Shown: positions 1 through 10,751 of the stretch, piece by piece
Position numbering within the stretch: the first letter of the stretch is position 1
Layout of the letters: every line of letters begins with the position of its first letter
Assembly (NCBI GenBank): GCA_037447655.1
Contig: JBBHKE010001281.1
Coordinates: 140,039-204,038 of the forward strand
DNA from: Zygnema cylindricum
Taxonomy: Eukaryota > Streptophyta > Zygnematophyceae > Zygnematales > Zygnemataceae
Length of the DNA: 64,000 nt
Direction: 5' to 3'
Notes under the pieces: generated by a model
The model's database searches: none
Told to the model about the DNA's origin: nothing
The model's input: the letters and a program-made list of their open reading frames with translations, nothing else
Position numbers and translations under genes: made by a program

Positions 1-66
1 ATATTGTATGTTTTGCATACAATAGGCATACTGTATGGGCCTACTTTCACCTACTTTTGAACTATG
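1..66. mobile_element. Right-hand end of a small TIR transposon (MITE), cut by window edge
   Basis: Bases 50-66 read CCTACTTTTGAACTATG. This is the reverse complement of the left terminus of the complete element at 63305-63881, and the bases before it also match the subterminal part of that element in inverse order. It is therefore the end of a second copy whose remainder lies left of the window. No coding sequence is visible. Confidence 0.7.
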
Positions 67-2666
67 TTCAAAAGTGCGAAAACCTGTGCATAGGAGGCGG
101 GCCAATTACTTACGATTGCGACCTTTAATCTCTGAACCAGGGGGGCTCTCCATGTTCTCACCGTGCACTTCGGTTTTCTAAGTGCAAATTTTGGACTTCT
201 TTTCTCACCCTCGCTCTTTTTGTGCCACTTTTTGATCGAAGGATTTTTTTGTCAGTGCTTACGTGTTGAAAAAACCAATGTGTCATACACCACAGTACTG
301 TACGGTACAGTACATGACTTTGTTTTGTAAAGGACGGTGTCACACGCTAGGAAAAATTAGGTTAAACGCATACGAACTTGTCGAATGCGTGAACCTTGCT
401 TAGTGCTTACACCTTGAAGCGGTTATAGGCGGTTGAAAAGTCGGTACATCAACTTTTCAGTTTTCAGCCAAAATCTGCCCCCAGACATTTCATTTTCTAT
501 TCATTCTGACGGTCCAATCCGAATGCAGTTTCTAGGTACTCTACAACATTGCTTGGTGGCGACGAATCAATGCATTTAATAAAATAATCTGCTAATTGTC
601 GGCGGCGCGAACATAAGGGTGTGTCCCCATGTGCATAAGTAAGGGTTTTTTTCTGTCGTTTTCCTGTAAAACTTAGCGTCGTACTGCCTAAGTTCCAACC
701 GTACGAAGGAATCGCAAATTTGTAGAGTACAATTTGCGTCACCCTCGAACTTAAGATGTACGAAAAATTGTCGTCTTGTGTTTTTCGACCAACTTCGACG
801 ACAAAAAACGTCATCTTCAACCTTATCTTTAAAACACATGCGCGATGTGCTTTAAAACTAGGGATTTTACATAAACAAATAGGAACACATATTCGCACGT
901 GCCGTAACTTTCGAAGTATTTCACACGATTTTCAAAGACAAAGGAAAGTACGGAAGTCGCTATGTTTTGTCCGTTTGCATTAAATACGACAAATAAAATT
1001 ACACAATTTGTTTGGTTTTGTCCGTTTTCGTCCAGTACGGATTTTTTTTTTGCAGGGGTCTCGAAATTCCGATGCCATTTCACGTTGACCAGACAGGAGA
1101 CGCAAAGGCAAAGCGCAACTTCTTCAACCGTGAAACGGTACAGGGTGGAAGGCGGTACGTCTACAATGTCACGGTAAGACATGCGACATCACACAAGCAG
1201 TTCCAAAAAATAACGTCCGACAACACAGATTGTAGACGCTGACAACCGTCACATGTATTGTCGACGTATACAATCGTCACAAACGTAACTTACGATACGT
1301 TCTTACACATAAGGACACTTGGAAAAAGCGGGTCCGCCAGATCCGCGCTAAAATACAAAGTAAGTTCGCTAAGTTACAAGTACATGGGGACATACCCTAA
1401 GTCTGCAAACAGAAGAACATTAATATTAACACGTATAGATCTAAATTAGTAAATAATAAACTAATGCAGTTTTAGCTTGTGGATAGTAAGAAAACAAACA
1501 GATGAGAATGTGGTGAACTGGTGACTACAATCCTGTAGCGCCTTATTTCTATCTCGCTAGACCATGAAGTACGCGTTGACCCAGCGCACCCTGCGGCAAC
1601 TTGCCAAGCCTCTGATTCTTGACTTTCGTGGAGTCGACTCACGCCAGGATCGAAGCGAATGCTTGGGTTACGCAAGACCACGCCGAGACAAAAAGTCGTT
1701 GTTAGAGGTAACGACAAGCTGAATTTAAGTCTGGAGAAGTGAAGCTTTATTTCAAAACTTGCGAAGGAAAAAACGTATGGGTACAAAGGGAAAGAAAACA
1801 GATAAAACCAAATAGAATAAAGATAAATGGATATGTCTAACAAATTAAACAATACATACAAACAATATATTGCTAACTAAAACAAGTAAGCGTTTGATTA
1901 ACCACTGGATATGACTATCCACAGAGAAAAAACCTACACTAGGTAAGTACCCACAACCCTGATAAGCTAAATTCTACAACCACGAAAGTCGAGGACATAG
2001 TCCGGATCCCACGGTGGAAAACACAAAAGGCCCGGTTTGTTCGGAGTTGGCGGACTTGAGATCGTTAAAGGGCGCCTGATACAAGATGATTTTATAAAAC
2101 GTTTGTAAGGTTGGGTGGAGGACTCTTAAACTCCTTAGAGTTATTTTTTTTCCGTCGTGCACAAGCCCCAATCCTCAACTAAGAAAATAGGTGACGACGA
2201 TAATAATTGAACAATATCGCCTCTTTGATATTGTGACATTCAATGGTTGTTAGGTCTTCGATATGGGTTATTGAAGATGAAAGTAGTTGTGGATAGTAGG
2301 AGATGAAAGGTGAGACATGATTCCGGCCGTCATGTAATTGTACTAAATGATTTGAGAGAAAAGCCACTTGACATAGTAATAGATATTCTTCCACAATAGG
2401 GTTGGCATGAACTAAAATAACGAGAACCATTAAATGATGGGGAAAAAAAGGTGCCACCGCGCCCAACCACGCGGTTAACATAGTCATAACAATGTTGCCA
2501 TCACAACTACTAGACTGACTTGTGCATGGTTGGACGCTCCTCCAAATTTGTCAAAAACCATATGCCCAACAATGTTGTGTATCACACCTATACGACGACA
2601 TGAATTATAGACAAAGACTGAAAAAAAAGTTGTTGGTGGTAAGGTTCATACAAGACGAAGAGAACC
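67..2666. other. No recognisable gene
   Basis: Short open frames on both strands (longest about 130 codons at 497-898, minus) overlap one another and show no domain I recognise. The sequence is AT-rich with many GTAC and CGTAC words. I see no LTR, terminal repeat or tandem array. Confidence 0.6.
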
Positions 2667-2855
2667 TTGAGCAAAACAATGCGTCAAGATTGCAAACACC
2701 ATTTGGAAGTCCAAAAGCTTGGGAAGGTCTTTGCAGTCAGAGATGTCGACCATAAATCTATCGCCAGCTACTTTGTATATGAAAGAATGGACTCATATGG
2801 GGCAACTTTTAACTTCAATACCCTTTTACAAATAGAATACATAAACGCTTGTCGG
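2667..2855 (+). pseudogene. Unrecognised coding-like segment, left part, split by COPIA-A
   Basis: An open frame of 63 codons runs exactly up to the COPIA-A insertion point. Skipping the element and one copy of the 5-bp target duplication, the same frame resumes at 9207. I recognise no family. It may be part of a decayed host or transposon gene, or chance. The frame upstream of 2667 is not clear; a different frame is open at 2522-2755. Confidence 0.3.
2851..2855. repeat. Target-site duplication of COPIA-A, left copy (GTCGG)
   Basis: GTCGG immediately precedes the 5' LTR and is repeated exactly at 9202-9206 after the 3' LTR. Five bases is the usual duplication made by a copia integrase. Confidence 0.93.
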
Positions 2856-3061
2856 TGTTGAAATTGTTATTTTTATATGGTATTTTCTAGGTCTGAACTT
2901 AGTACAAAATAGAAAAGGTGGACAGCCTGCCTCCGCCTCCTCTCTCTTCCCACAATACTTGCCGTAGTCACTAAGAGATAGAGAGGGTGGCTAAGCCATG
3001 GCCGTCCTAGCTTAAGTAGGCAGGCCTAAAGAGTGACTTATGTCACTCTCAACAAAAGGTT

Positions 3062-3135
3062 GAGTCCGGCAGGACTCGAACCTCCGACCGGTGGAGCGCG
3101 GCTTAGCCGTTACCTCTAACCGGTCTGTCGTAGAA
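3062..3135 (-). other. tRNA-like block inside the LTR, antisense
   Basis: Read on the minus strand, this block contains GGTTCGAGTCC (3072-3082), a perfect match to the RNA polymerase III B-box and T-loop consensus. About 40 bases upstream is GGTTAGAGG, resembling a D-arm and A-box. The T-stem is imperfect and no clean acceptor stem is visible, so it is tRNA-derived or tRNA-like, not a working tRNA gene. Equivalent blocks lie in the 3' LTR and in most other LTRs of the window. Confidence 0.6.
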
Positions 3136-3636
3136 GTCCGTTAGCATATATTAGGTTTGATATTTACTTAAAAAATGTTACGTCCATGAATTCGATTAAC
3201 GGAATTACGAACGAAAGAACATGGAACCAAGTATTATATTGTGCGAACATTATCTCGCACGCAAACAAATGAATTGGACATTTGTTTTCGACGGCAGACA
3301 TTTAATATCGAATCTGATCTGACGGCGTACATCAATGTCGAGATCATGGAATGGTCACTTTTGGCGTTTATGGACGTGGCGTGACGTGGCACCACGCGGA
3401 GGGATGACATTTGGTCGCAGGAATTCCGACGAACATAAGGACAAGTGAAAAGTGGACACGCGTCCACTTAATGGCATTGACGTACATGGGCCTTACAGAA
3501 AGTACATCGGCCATAGTACTTTTCTATACTCTACAATGATCCGGTTCGTTCGTACTTCAATAGATAGGGTTTGTGAGAGGGATTTAGGACTTAGAGAATT
3601 TTGGTAGATAGGAACCTCTCTCTCTTTGAGAGTTTG

Positions 3637-3642
3637 TATAAA
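3637..3642 (+). promoter_or_regulatory. Putative TATA box of the COPIA-A LTR
   Basis: TATAAA follows a CTCTC...GAGAG short inverted repeat. The same word in the same context recurs in the 3' LTR (8981-8986) and, slightly altered, in the other LTRs. A start about 30 bases downstream would put the twin hairpins and the gag start codon in the RNA leader. Confidence 0.55.
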
Positions 3643-3708
3643 CTTGGCATTTTTGCCGACTCATAACTTATCGGCTGGTTGGCCGTTTTCAGTGATTTTT
3701 TTTGCTAC

Positions 3709-3743
3709 GGACTCAAAGGAGTCCAAGCTGCATAGGGATGCAG
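3709..3743 (+). promoter_or_regulatory. Twin hairpins in the predicted RNA leader
   Basis: Hairpin 1 (3709-3724) pairs GGACTC with GAGTCC around AAAG. Hairpin 2 (3728-3743) pairs CTGCAT with ATGCAG around AGGG. Both recur in the 3' LTR and in other LTR subfamilies, where stem changes are often compensated. They lie between the TATA box and the gag start codon, so they should be in genomic RNA. Function is unknown. Confidence 0.7.
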
Positions 3744-3838
3744 TCAAATTGTCAGTTTGCCTTCTTGGGCAGTAGTGGTCATGGCTTAAAGTGGGTTAGT
3801 TAAATACTATCTAGAGGCTTCCTGTATTCTGTTGTCCA

Positions 3839-4444
3839 ATGGAGGACACAGAATTGCACGTTATGGGCCCACCCTCTAGGGTGCCCACCTTCAATGGATT
3901 TGGGTTCATCTATTGGAAAGCCATGATGATGGGAGCTTTGTGTGAGAAACGATATTGGGGTATCGTCAGTGGACAAGTGAAACGTCCATCTTCAGGAACT
4001 CCACCAGGATTTGGGGGAGTAAGGTTTTCTGCAACAACGGCTGCCTCAGCGGAGGAGGCAGATGATGGGGACGGCAGTGTGTCCGAAAAGGAGAAAGGGA
4101 AGAAGACACCCCTCACTCCTATTGTCAGAGTATCGGGAGCGGAGATCGTGAAGACCGTGGAGAACGATACTCAAATGTGGGAGGATGTAAACATGGCTGC
4201 CAAGAACTTCATTCTGAGGCACCTCACTCAAGTTTTGGCCACTCCTCATCTTCACATTTACAAGGCCGAGGAGTTCCGGGGGAGTTTGGTGGAGATTTAT
4301 AGAGCTGGAACTATTCAGGAGCTCCAGTTGGCTGAGCAAAAGCTATTGAGTTACACTTACAAAGGAGGAAAGATGTTGATTACTGTAATGATCTTTCTTG
4401 TTTGTATATGGAAATGGAAAGTGCCGGGTGGACAGGTACAATGA
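3839..4444 (+). pseudogene. gag: COPIA-A gag, N-terminal part
   Basis: This 201-codon frame encodes the start of Gag, the particle structural protein. It begins MEDTELHVMGPPSRVPTFNG. The start codon lies inside the 5' LTR, so the first six to seven codons are LTR-encoded. The segment is followed by the helical Gag region around IYKAEEFRGSLVEIYRAGTI. Near 4376 one base appears to be missing relative to sister copies, so the last 20 or so residues are out of frame and end at a stop. The true continuation is the overlapping frame from 4402. The same start context occurs in COPIA-B, -D and -H. Confidence 0.85.
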
Positions 4445-5823
4445 AAATGAAAGTTAACACCCTTATCATGAAATTACCAGATGAGTTCGAAAACATAGTG
4501 TACCGAGTACAGGGAATGCCTGATAGTTCATGGAAATGGAACACAGTAGTCAGGATGATACTTGTGCAGGAAAACACAATGGAGATTAGGAGAGGAGGAA
4601 AGAGCATTCAAGCTCTAGCAGCAGGAGGGGACCGATGGGGGAAGGACCCGAAGAAACCTTATAGAGGGGAGAGAGATCATTCTGGGGGACAGAGGCCCCC
4701 AAAGGGTCTTTGTCATTATTGCAAAAAGCCGGGACACTTTATTGCAGATTGTGTGAAGCTATCAGAGCTGAGGCTCCAAGAGAACCGTGGAGGGGGTTCT
4801 TCCGGAGGGAAGAAAAATGCACTTGTGGTTACAAAAGTGTTAGGAGAAACCGAGGAAGAGTCATCTGAGGAGGATAGGAAACTTCTTCTTGACGAGAGTC
4901 TGGAGGAGAAGGATATTCCTCGAAGGCAGAAGTGTGCCCTTGGAGCAATCGGGGAGGCTCCACAAGAAGGATGGATCATCGACTTAGGTCCATCCATGCA
5001 TATGTGTCGTGATAAAGAACTCTTCACTAAGTTAAAAAAGATTTCAACTCTAGAGATAGAGTATGGGGATATGAGAGTGGTTACTATAGATCTAGTGGGA
5101 TTAGTAGATCTTAAAGTCTTAGTAGAGGGTAAGACTTCTATACTTACATTCTCAGATGTACTATACATTCCTCAGCTGAGTAAAAATCTTGTCTCTACGT
5201 CTGTGTTAGATGACAAAGAATTTGATACTTTCACTAGAATGGTAGTCTTTACAGCTAAATATGGGGATGAAGTTTACTTCACAGCAGATAAGGGTAGCCA
5301 AGGAATGTTTAGGCTTAACTTGAGTAATGAAAAGAAGAATGCTGACTATGTTGGTGTTCCTAAGGTGATGATTTGGCATAAGCGGTTGGGGCATGTGCAT
5401 TTTGATAGGTTAAGGGAAATGAAAAAGCTTGGGGTAGTAGATGGCGTTCAGTTTGAGGATAATGAAATGATGGATGATTGTAGTGGTTGTGCTCAAGGTA
5501 AGGCTCACAAACTTCCCTTTCCCAAAGCCGCCACATATAGAGGTGAGAAAGTGTTAGATTTGTTCCACACAGATATTTGGGGAATTGCAAAAGTACCTTC
5601 GGTTGGAGGAAAGAGGTTTATGATGACAATAACTGATGATTGGTCTAGATACTCTAGAGTCTACTTTCTCAAAAATAAGTCTAAAGCATCAACTTACTTC
5701 AAAGAATATAAAGCATGGAGTGAGAAGTTGCATGAAACCCCATTTAAGAGGATAAGGAGTGATAATGGGGGGGAATATACCTCTAACCAGTTTGAGGAAT
5801 ATCTAAGAGATGGGGGAGTGTAA
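4402..5823 (+). pseudogene. pol: COPIA-A gag C-terminus, protease and N-terminal integrase
   Basis: A 473-codon frame. It carries the rest of Gag, a CCHC zinc knuckle (CHYCKKPGHFIADC, bases 4711-4752), then the aspartic protease. The protease active-site triplet reads DLG near 4980 instead of the usual D-S/T-G, which should disable it. Next come the GAG-pre-integrase motif (HKRLGH near 5380), the CxxC zinc residues (CSGCAQGKAH) and the integrase core with its first two catalytic aspartates (HTDIWG and RSDNGGEY). A TAA at 5821-5823 interrupts the core before the catalytic glutamate. The same frame continues directly downstream. Confidence 0.92.
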
Positions 5824-8187
5824 CACCAGAAAAATGTACCATATAACCCGCAACAAAATGGGGTAGCTGAGAGGTTGAATAGAACACTAGGAGATAGTGC
5901 ATGCAGTATGTTGGCAGACAAGAAAATAGGAAAAAGATTTTGGGCAGAGGCAATGAACTGTGCCAACTATATTAAGAATAGAGTCCTTACCTCAGCTGTA
6001 AATGGAGTGACACCTTATGAGAGATGGGTTGGAAGGAAACCAGATATCTCACACCTTAAAGTATTTGGTAGCCAAGTTTACAGTCTTGACACGGATAAGA
6101 AAAACAAGAAACTAGATGCTAAGGGAAAACCTCGATACTTTGTGGGATATGATGAGGATGTTAAGGGATATAGAGTCTATGACTTAGCAAAAAAAGATAT
6201 CATTCTGGTCAAACACTTAGTTGTCATGGATGAGGAGAAGTCATTTTACCCCTTCAAATATACAAAGAAGATAAGGATCAGATTTGAGTGCGAAAGTGAG
6301 GAGAACTCGGTCGTTCCCGAAAGGGACATAGGTGACACCGTGATTGCAGATTCAGGGGAGATCCAAGATACAAGAGACTCATCGGAAACCTCACATACTC
6401 CTATGGACTTCGAGGAGATAGAAGAAGCGAGACAAGAACCGGTTTCCATGGACAGGGGAGCCGATGAAAGAGTGAGAAGAAATCCAAGACTTCCATCCAT
6501 TCTTGCTTCGGAGTTTGAGGGAGGAATGAGGAGCAGCAAAAGATTACAGGAAGAACAAGCCGCTCATAAGGTAACTAAGCTATCTCACCCTGATGAGCCT
6601 CAGTCTTACTCGGAGGCAGTGAATAGTCCAGAGAAAGAAAGATGGATTGGAGCTATAAATGATGAGATGGCTTCTATCATGGAAGCAAATACTTGGGAAC
6701 TAGCAGATTGTCCTCCAGACAAAAAACCTATTGGGTGTAAATGGGTATTTAAACTAAAACTGAACCAAGATAATACCATTGAAAGATATAAGGCTCGATT
6801 GGTAGCGAAGGGGTTCACCCAAAAGGAGGGGATTGACTATGAGGAGACCTTTGCTCCAGTTGTTCGGTTCCCATCAGTAAGGATTCTCCTCAGCCTGGTA
6901 GCAGCGGAAGACATGGAAATACACCAGATGGACATTAAGACTGCGTTTCTTAATGGTGAATTAGAGGAAGAAATTTTCATGGGACAACCCGAGGGGTTCG
7001 TGGAAGAAGGAGAAGAAAGCAAAGTCTGCAGGCTCATAAAGTCCTTATATGGACTAAAGCAGGCTCCCCGACAGTGGAATAAGAAACTAGATGAGTTTTT
7101 TACTAGTCTGGGATATATCCGTATAAGCTCTGACCATTCTATCTATATGTTTGAAGATGAGAATGGTGTCATTTTTATTGCAATTTATGTGGATGATCTG
7201 CTTGTGTTGGGTAAATCTTTGGAAAAGATCAATAAGTTAAAAACAGATCTTAGAAGCAGATTTGATATGAAGGATTTATGCGAGGCAAAATATATTTTGG
7301 GGATTCAAATGGAGAGAGATAGGGGGAAGAAGATTATCAAACTTACTCAGAAAGAAACAATAGGTAATATGCTTGAGAAATTCCAGATGGAAAATGCTAA
7401 CAGTTGTACCACTCCCATGGACTTGAAAAAAGTAAGTGATGGGAGTGTAGAAGGAGGAGTGATGATCTTAGATGATCAAATGAGTACAGAAGAGAGAGAG
7501 TTTATAAAGACTATTTCTTATAGACAAGTCGTAGGAAGTTTAATCTATTTTATTAATTGTACCCTGCCGGACATAGCGGCAGCAGTTGGAGTACTCAGTA
7601 GGAGTCTTAATGATCCTAGGAAGAGGGATTGGGAGGCAGCCAAGAGACTCATGAGATATCTGGTAGGAACCAGAGAGTTATGGTTGCATTTGGGAGGGGA
7701 GCACACTGACATCACTACTTGGAGTGATGCCAGTTATGGGGACGCACCTATGAGAAGATGTACTTCTGGTTATGTGTTGTATGTTGGGGAAGGGGCTTGC
7801 TGTTGGAGCAGTAAGCAACAAAAGGTGGTTGCTCAGTCTACTATGGAGGCTGAGTACATGGCCTCTTGTTCTGCTGTGAAAGAGTTCATGTGGGTCAAAT
7901 CCTTGATGCAAGAACTGGGGTATATGAAGGAGGGAGTGCATGTAGTGTTTTGTGATAATCAAGCTGCCATTGCAATTGTAGCTAATCCAAAACATCATTT
8001 TAAGGCTAAACATATGGACATAAGATTAAGTTTTGTAAGAGAAAAGGTTGAGAATAAAATCGTGAACCTTGTATATAGATCTGATGAGGAAATGGTAGCT
8101 GATATGATGACAAAACCAGTGCATTCTCCCAAGTTAAAATATTGCAGGGAAAAGTGTGCATTAAAAATGAAATTTAAATTAGACTAG
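5824..8187 (+). pseudogene. pol: COPIA-A integrase C-terminus, reverse transcriptase and RNase H
   Basis: The frame continues without shift after the stop at 5821. It gives the integrase glutamate (NGVAERLNRT near 5865), an acidic spacer, then the copia-type reverse transcriptase (RVT_2). That domain runs from about WELADCPPDKKPIGCKWVFK (6690) through IYVDDLLVLG with the YVDD catalytic box (about 7185) to about 7500. The RNase H domain follows with WSDASYGD (about 7720), STMEAEYMA (about 7840) and CDNQAAIAI (about 7950). It ends at a TAG at 8185. This 770-codon stretch is fully open from the ATG at 5875. Domain order IN-RT-RH identifies Ty1/copia. Confidence 0.95.
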
Positions 8188-8200
8188 AAAATAAGGGGAG
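8186..8200 (+). promoter_or_regulatory. Polypurine tract of COPIA-A
   Basis: The purine run AAAATAAGGGGAG directly abuts the 3' LTR start (TGTTGAAATT at 8201), as expected for the plus-strand primer. Equivalent tracts precede the 3' LTRs of COPIA-B, -C, -E, -G and -H on the minus strand. Confidence 0.85.
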
Positions 8201-9201
8201 TGTTGAAATTATCATTTTTATATGGTATTTTCTAGGTCTAAACTTTGTACAAAATAGAAAAGGTGGACAGCCTGCCTCCGCCTCCTCTCTCTTCCCACCA
8301 TACTTGCCGTAGTCACTGAGGGATAGAGAGGGTGGCTGAGCCATGGCTGTCCTAGCTTAAGCAGGCAGGGCTAAAGAGTGACTTATGTCACTCTCAACAA
8401 AAGGTTGAGTCCGGCAGGACTCGAACCTCCGACCGGTAGAGCGCGGCTTAGCCGTTAGCTCTAACCAGTCTGTCGTAGAAGTCCGTTAGCATATATTAGG
8501 TTTGATATTTACTTAAACAATGTTACGTCTATGAATTCGATTAACGGAATTACGAACGAAAGAACATGGAACCAAGTATTATTTAGTGCGAACATTATCT
8601 CTCACGAAAACAAATGAATCAGACATTTGTTTTCGAGAGCGGACATTTAATGTCGGATTTAATCTGACGGTGTATATCACTGTTGAGATCGCGGAATGGT
8701 CATTTTGGCGTTTATGGACGTGGCATGACGTGGCGCCACGCGGAGGGATGACATTTGGTCGCAGGAATTCTGACGAACATAAAGACAAGTGATAAGTGGA
8801 CACGCGTCCACTTAATGGCATTGACGTACATGGGCCGTACAGAAAGTACATCGGCCATAGTACTTTTTTGTACTCTACAGTGATTCGGTTGGTTCGTACT
8901 TCAATAGATAGGGTTTGTGAGAGGGATTTAGGACTTAGAGAATTTTGGTAGATAGGAACCTCTCTCTCTTTGAGAGTTTGTATAAACTTGGCATTTTGCC
9001 GACTCATAACTTATCGGCTGGTTGGCCGTTTTCAGTGATTCTTTTTGCTACGGACTCAGGGGAGTCCAAGCTGCATAGGGATGCAGTCAAATTGTCAGTT
9101 TGCCTTCTTGGGCAGCAGTGGTCGTGGCTTAAAGTGGGTTAGTTAAATACTATCTAGAGGCTTCCTGTATTCTGTAGTCCAATGGAGGACACATAATTGC
9201 A
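8201..9201 (+). repeat. 3' LTR of COPIA-A
   Basis: Starts TGTTGAAATT and ends ATAATTGCA. It carries the antisense tRNA-like block (B-box on the minus strand at 8418-8428), TATA box (8981-8986) and twin hairpins at 9052-9067 (GGACTC/GAGTCC around AGGG) and 9071-9086 (CTGCAT/ATGCAG around AGGG). The hairpins are more regular here than in the 5' LTR. Confidence 0.92.
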
Positions 9202-9206
9202 GTCGG
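9202..9206. repeat. Target-site duplication of COPIA-A, right copy (GTCGG)
   Basis: Exact repeat of 2851-2855. Confidence 0.93.
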
Positions 9207-9482
9207 GAGGGTGAGGTAATAAGATGGACATTAAGCCACACACCAAAATGGTTACATGAGTAGGTCGGTCTTACAATTTTGTTCCGCAAAACAATAGAAT
9301 GCAAATATGATTTCATTGCGATGATACGAGTGATATCTCCCATCGAAAGAGAAGAGGTAATAAGAACAGTTGTAATCGAGGTTCATAGAGTTGAAGGTGG
9401 TCCGAAGCAAATAGATGTGCCTTTAAAGGATGGTCTTGCGTGAATGATATCAATAGGACAAATGATAGGGCTTGGCCTTAAA
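9207..9482 (+). pseudogene. Unrecognised coding-like segment, right part
   Basis: This continues the frame of 2667-2855 once COPIA-A and one target copy are skipped. There is a TAG at 9261 and a TGA at 9441, with 59 open codons between them that read like ordinary protein (for example RVISPIEREEVIRTVVIEVH). I recognise no family. Treat it as a possible decayed gene fragment. Confidence 0.3.
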
Positions 9483-10074
9483 TAAAAAGCATGAAAAAAA
9501 AAACATTGGTGTATGATTTCACATAAAGAAACATTATGGTAAACTGTGTTGAAGACCGTATCTACGTATACATGAAAGACAACCAAATACAAGTTAAAAT
9601 CCGAAAAAGGCGACTAAACATTAAAATTTACCGACTATTTTCATCAACGTTAATGCAAAATTAGATTGTGAAACGCTACACCGCTAATCGTTATTAGTGT
9701 TAAAGGTTTATTAGTGTTAATGCAAAATTATAATTAATAATACTAATTGAGTGCAAGGAGACGTGGCAGATTGTAGTTCTCGTCCTTATTGTTGTTAACT
9801 CTATTTTGTGATATTTGGCCAAAAAAAAGTCGCGACCTACTTAGTGTTATTAACAATAATAACGATGAGCATAGTAGTTTAGTGCAAGGAGGTGTAACAA
9901 ATTCTAACTCTGAAATAATGTTGTTAACATTATTTGATGATTATCAACCAAAAACAGGCTCAACCAAAATAGTGTTTAATTTCATGAGTGATAGGCAGTG
10001 TACCGCGCAACCGTTTTGATTTAGAACAATTACATAGAAGGGCCCCTTCAAAAAATCTACCTCCACACGGATAA
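9483..10074. other. No recognisable gene; AT-rich
   Basis: AT-rich DNA with repeated TTAGTGTTAA-like words around 9690-9760 and scattered short open frames. No domain, LTR or terminal repeat is visible. Confidence 0.6.
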
Positions 10075-10747
10075 GGGTGACGTTCTATCAAACAAAAAAT
10101 GGGGTAGTTTACAGAAATCCACGACTATCCGTACCAAATTGTACCGCTTATTTTGTTTTTATACAAAAAACAACAATACAGAGAATCTTGCCAATACTCT
10201 CAAAAGGTCAAGGAGGTAATACTGACAGTCGGTTGTTCATCTGCGAGGCGTTTGCTTCATTTTTCTATATAAATGTAAACCCACTTGGAAGAAGGTGGGT
10301 TGGTAAATACAAAACAAAAAAATAGTGACACACTAGACGATTAAGCTACGTGTCATGATGTCAAACCAATGAAAATTGACCAAATTTGCGCATAAAACGC
10401 GCTTTCAAAAATATAATCGAAAACAAAAATGTAATTTTGTAACACTTATTCGTCACGTTGTTTTTGGCATCTTTTATTTGTCACACTATTGCTCTCAAAA
10501 GACTTTCAATATGTTCGAAAACATAAACCTTAAAAAATGAGTCGACGTACAGACTGGCGTCTGCAAAAAGTATAAAGATTCCGTCGTATGATGATTTCGT
10601 ACGCAGGTATGTGGTACGCAATTGAAGATTTGAAGTTAAGTTTGTCGCTGCTAAAAATCTGAAAGATATTCAATATCTGATCGTAGCTTGCGTGGCGCCA
10701 ATCGGTTTAGAACACATGGTTTATAGACTCAACGTGATGGAACATCG
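10075..10747 (+). repeat. Hairpin-family unit A (non-autonomous repeat)
   Basis: Begins GGGTGACGTTCTATCA and ends with GTGATGGAACATCG, an imperfect terminal inverted repeat. A small hairpin (AACCCACTT ... AAGGTGGGTT, 10278-10301) lies about 205 bases from the start. The rest matches, in the same order, the copies at 62363-63010 (plus) and 15555-17475 (minus). No coding capacity. A MITE or fold-back element is the best description; the superfamily is uncertain. Confidence 0.65.
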
Positions 10748-10751
10748 ACTC

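Larger units (their letters stand above)
2856..3858 (+). repeat. 5' LTR of COPIA-A
   Basis: It starts TGTTGAAATT and ends AGAATTGCA, matching 8201-9201 along its length. In order it holds a TTTTCTAGGTCT block, a conserved GCCATGG word, an antisense tRNA-like block near 3062-3135, a TATA box at 3637-3642, two small hairpins at 3709-3743 and, unusually, the gag start codon at 3839. Confidence 0.92.
2856..9201 (+). mobile_element. COPIA-A, nearly complete Ty1/copia retrotransposon
   Basis: Two LTRs of about 1 kb (2856-3858 and 8201-9201) flank one gag-pol region in copia order: Gag, zinc knuckle, protease, integrase, reverse transcriptase, RNase H. The LTRs are very similar, a purine-rich tract precedes the 3' LTR, and a perfect 5-bp duplication flanks the element. 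Only two lesions are obvious in the coding region: a frameshift near 4376 and a stop at 5821. It is the youngest-looking and most complete element in the window and serves as reference for the others. As it stands it is probably non-autonomous. Confidence 0.93.

Noticed and set aside
497-1182. Overlapping minus-strand ORFs of 117-133 codons
   Set aside because: Overlapping frames on both strands, no domain and no start or promoter context; likely chance.
2522-2755. C-terminal hAT dimerisation domain
   Set aside because: HGWTLLQ and later residues recall the motif loosely, but the key tryptophan/serine/arginine order is absent.
3062-3135. A functional tRNA gene in the LTR
   Set aside because: The B-box is good, but the T-stem is mismatched and no acceptor stem or clear anticodon arm can be drawn, so it is reported only as tRNA-like.
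4716-7037. Minus-strand ORFs of 60-150 codons inside COPIA-A
   Set aside because: Antisense shadows of gag-pol; compositionally explained by the plus-strand codons.
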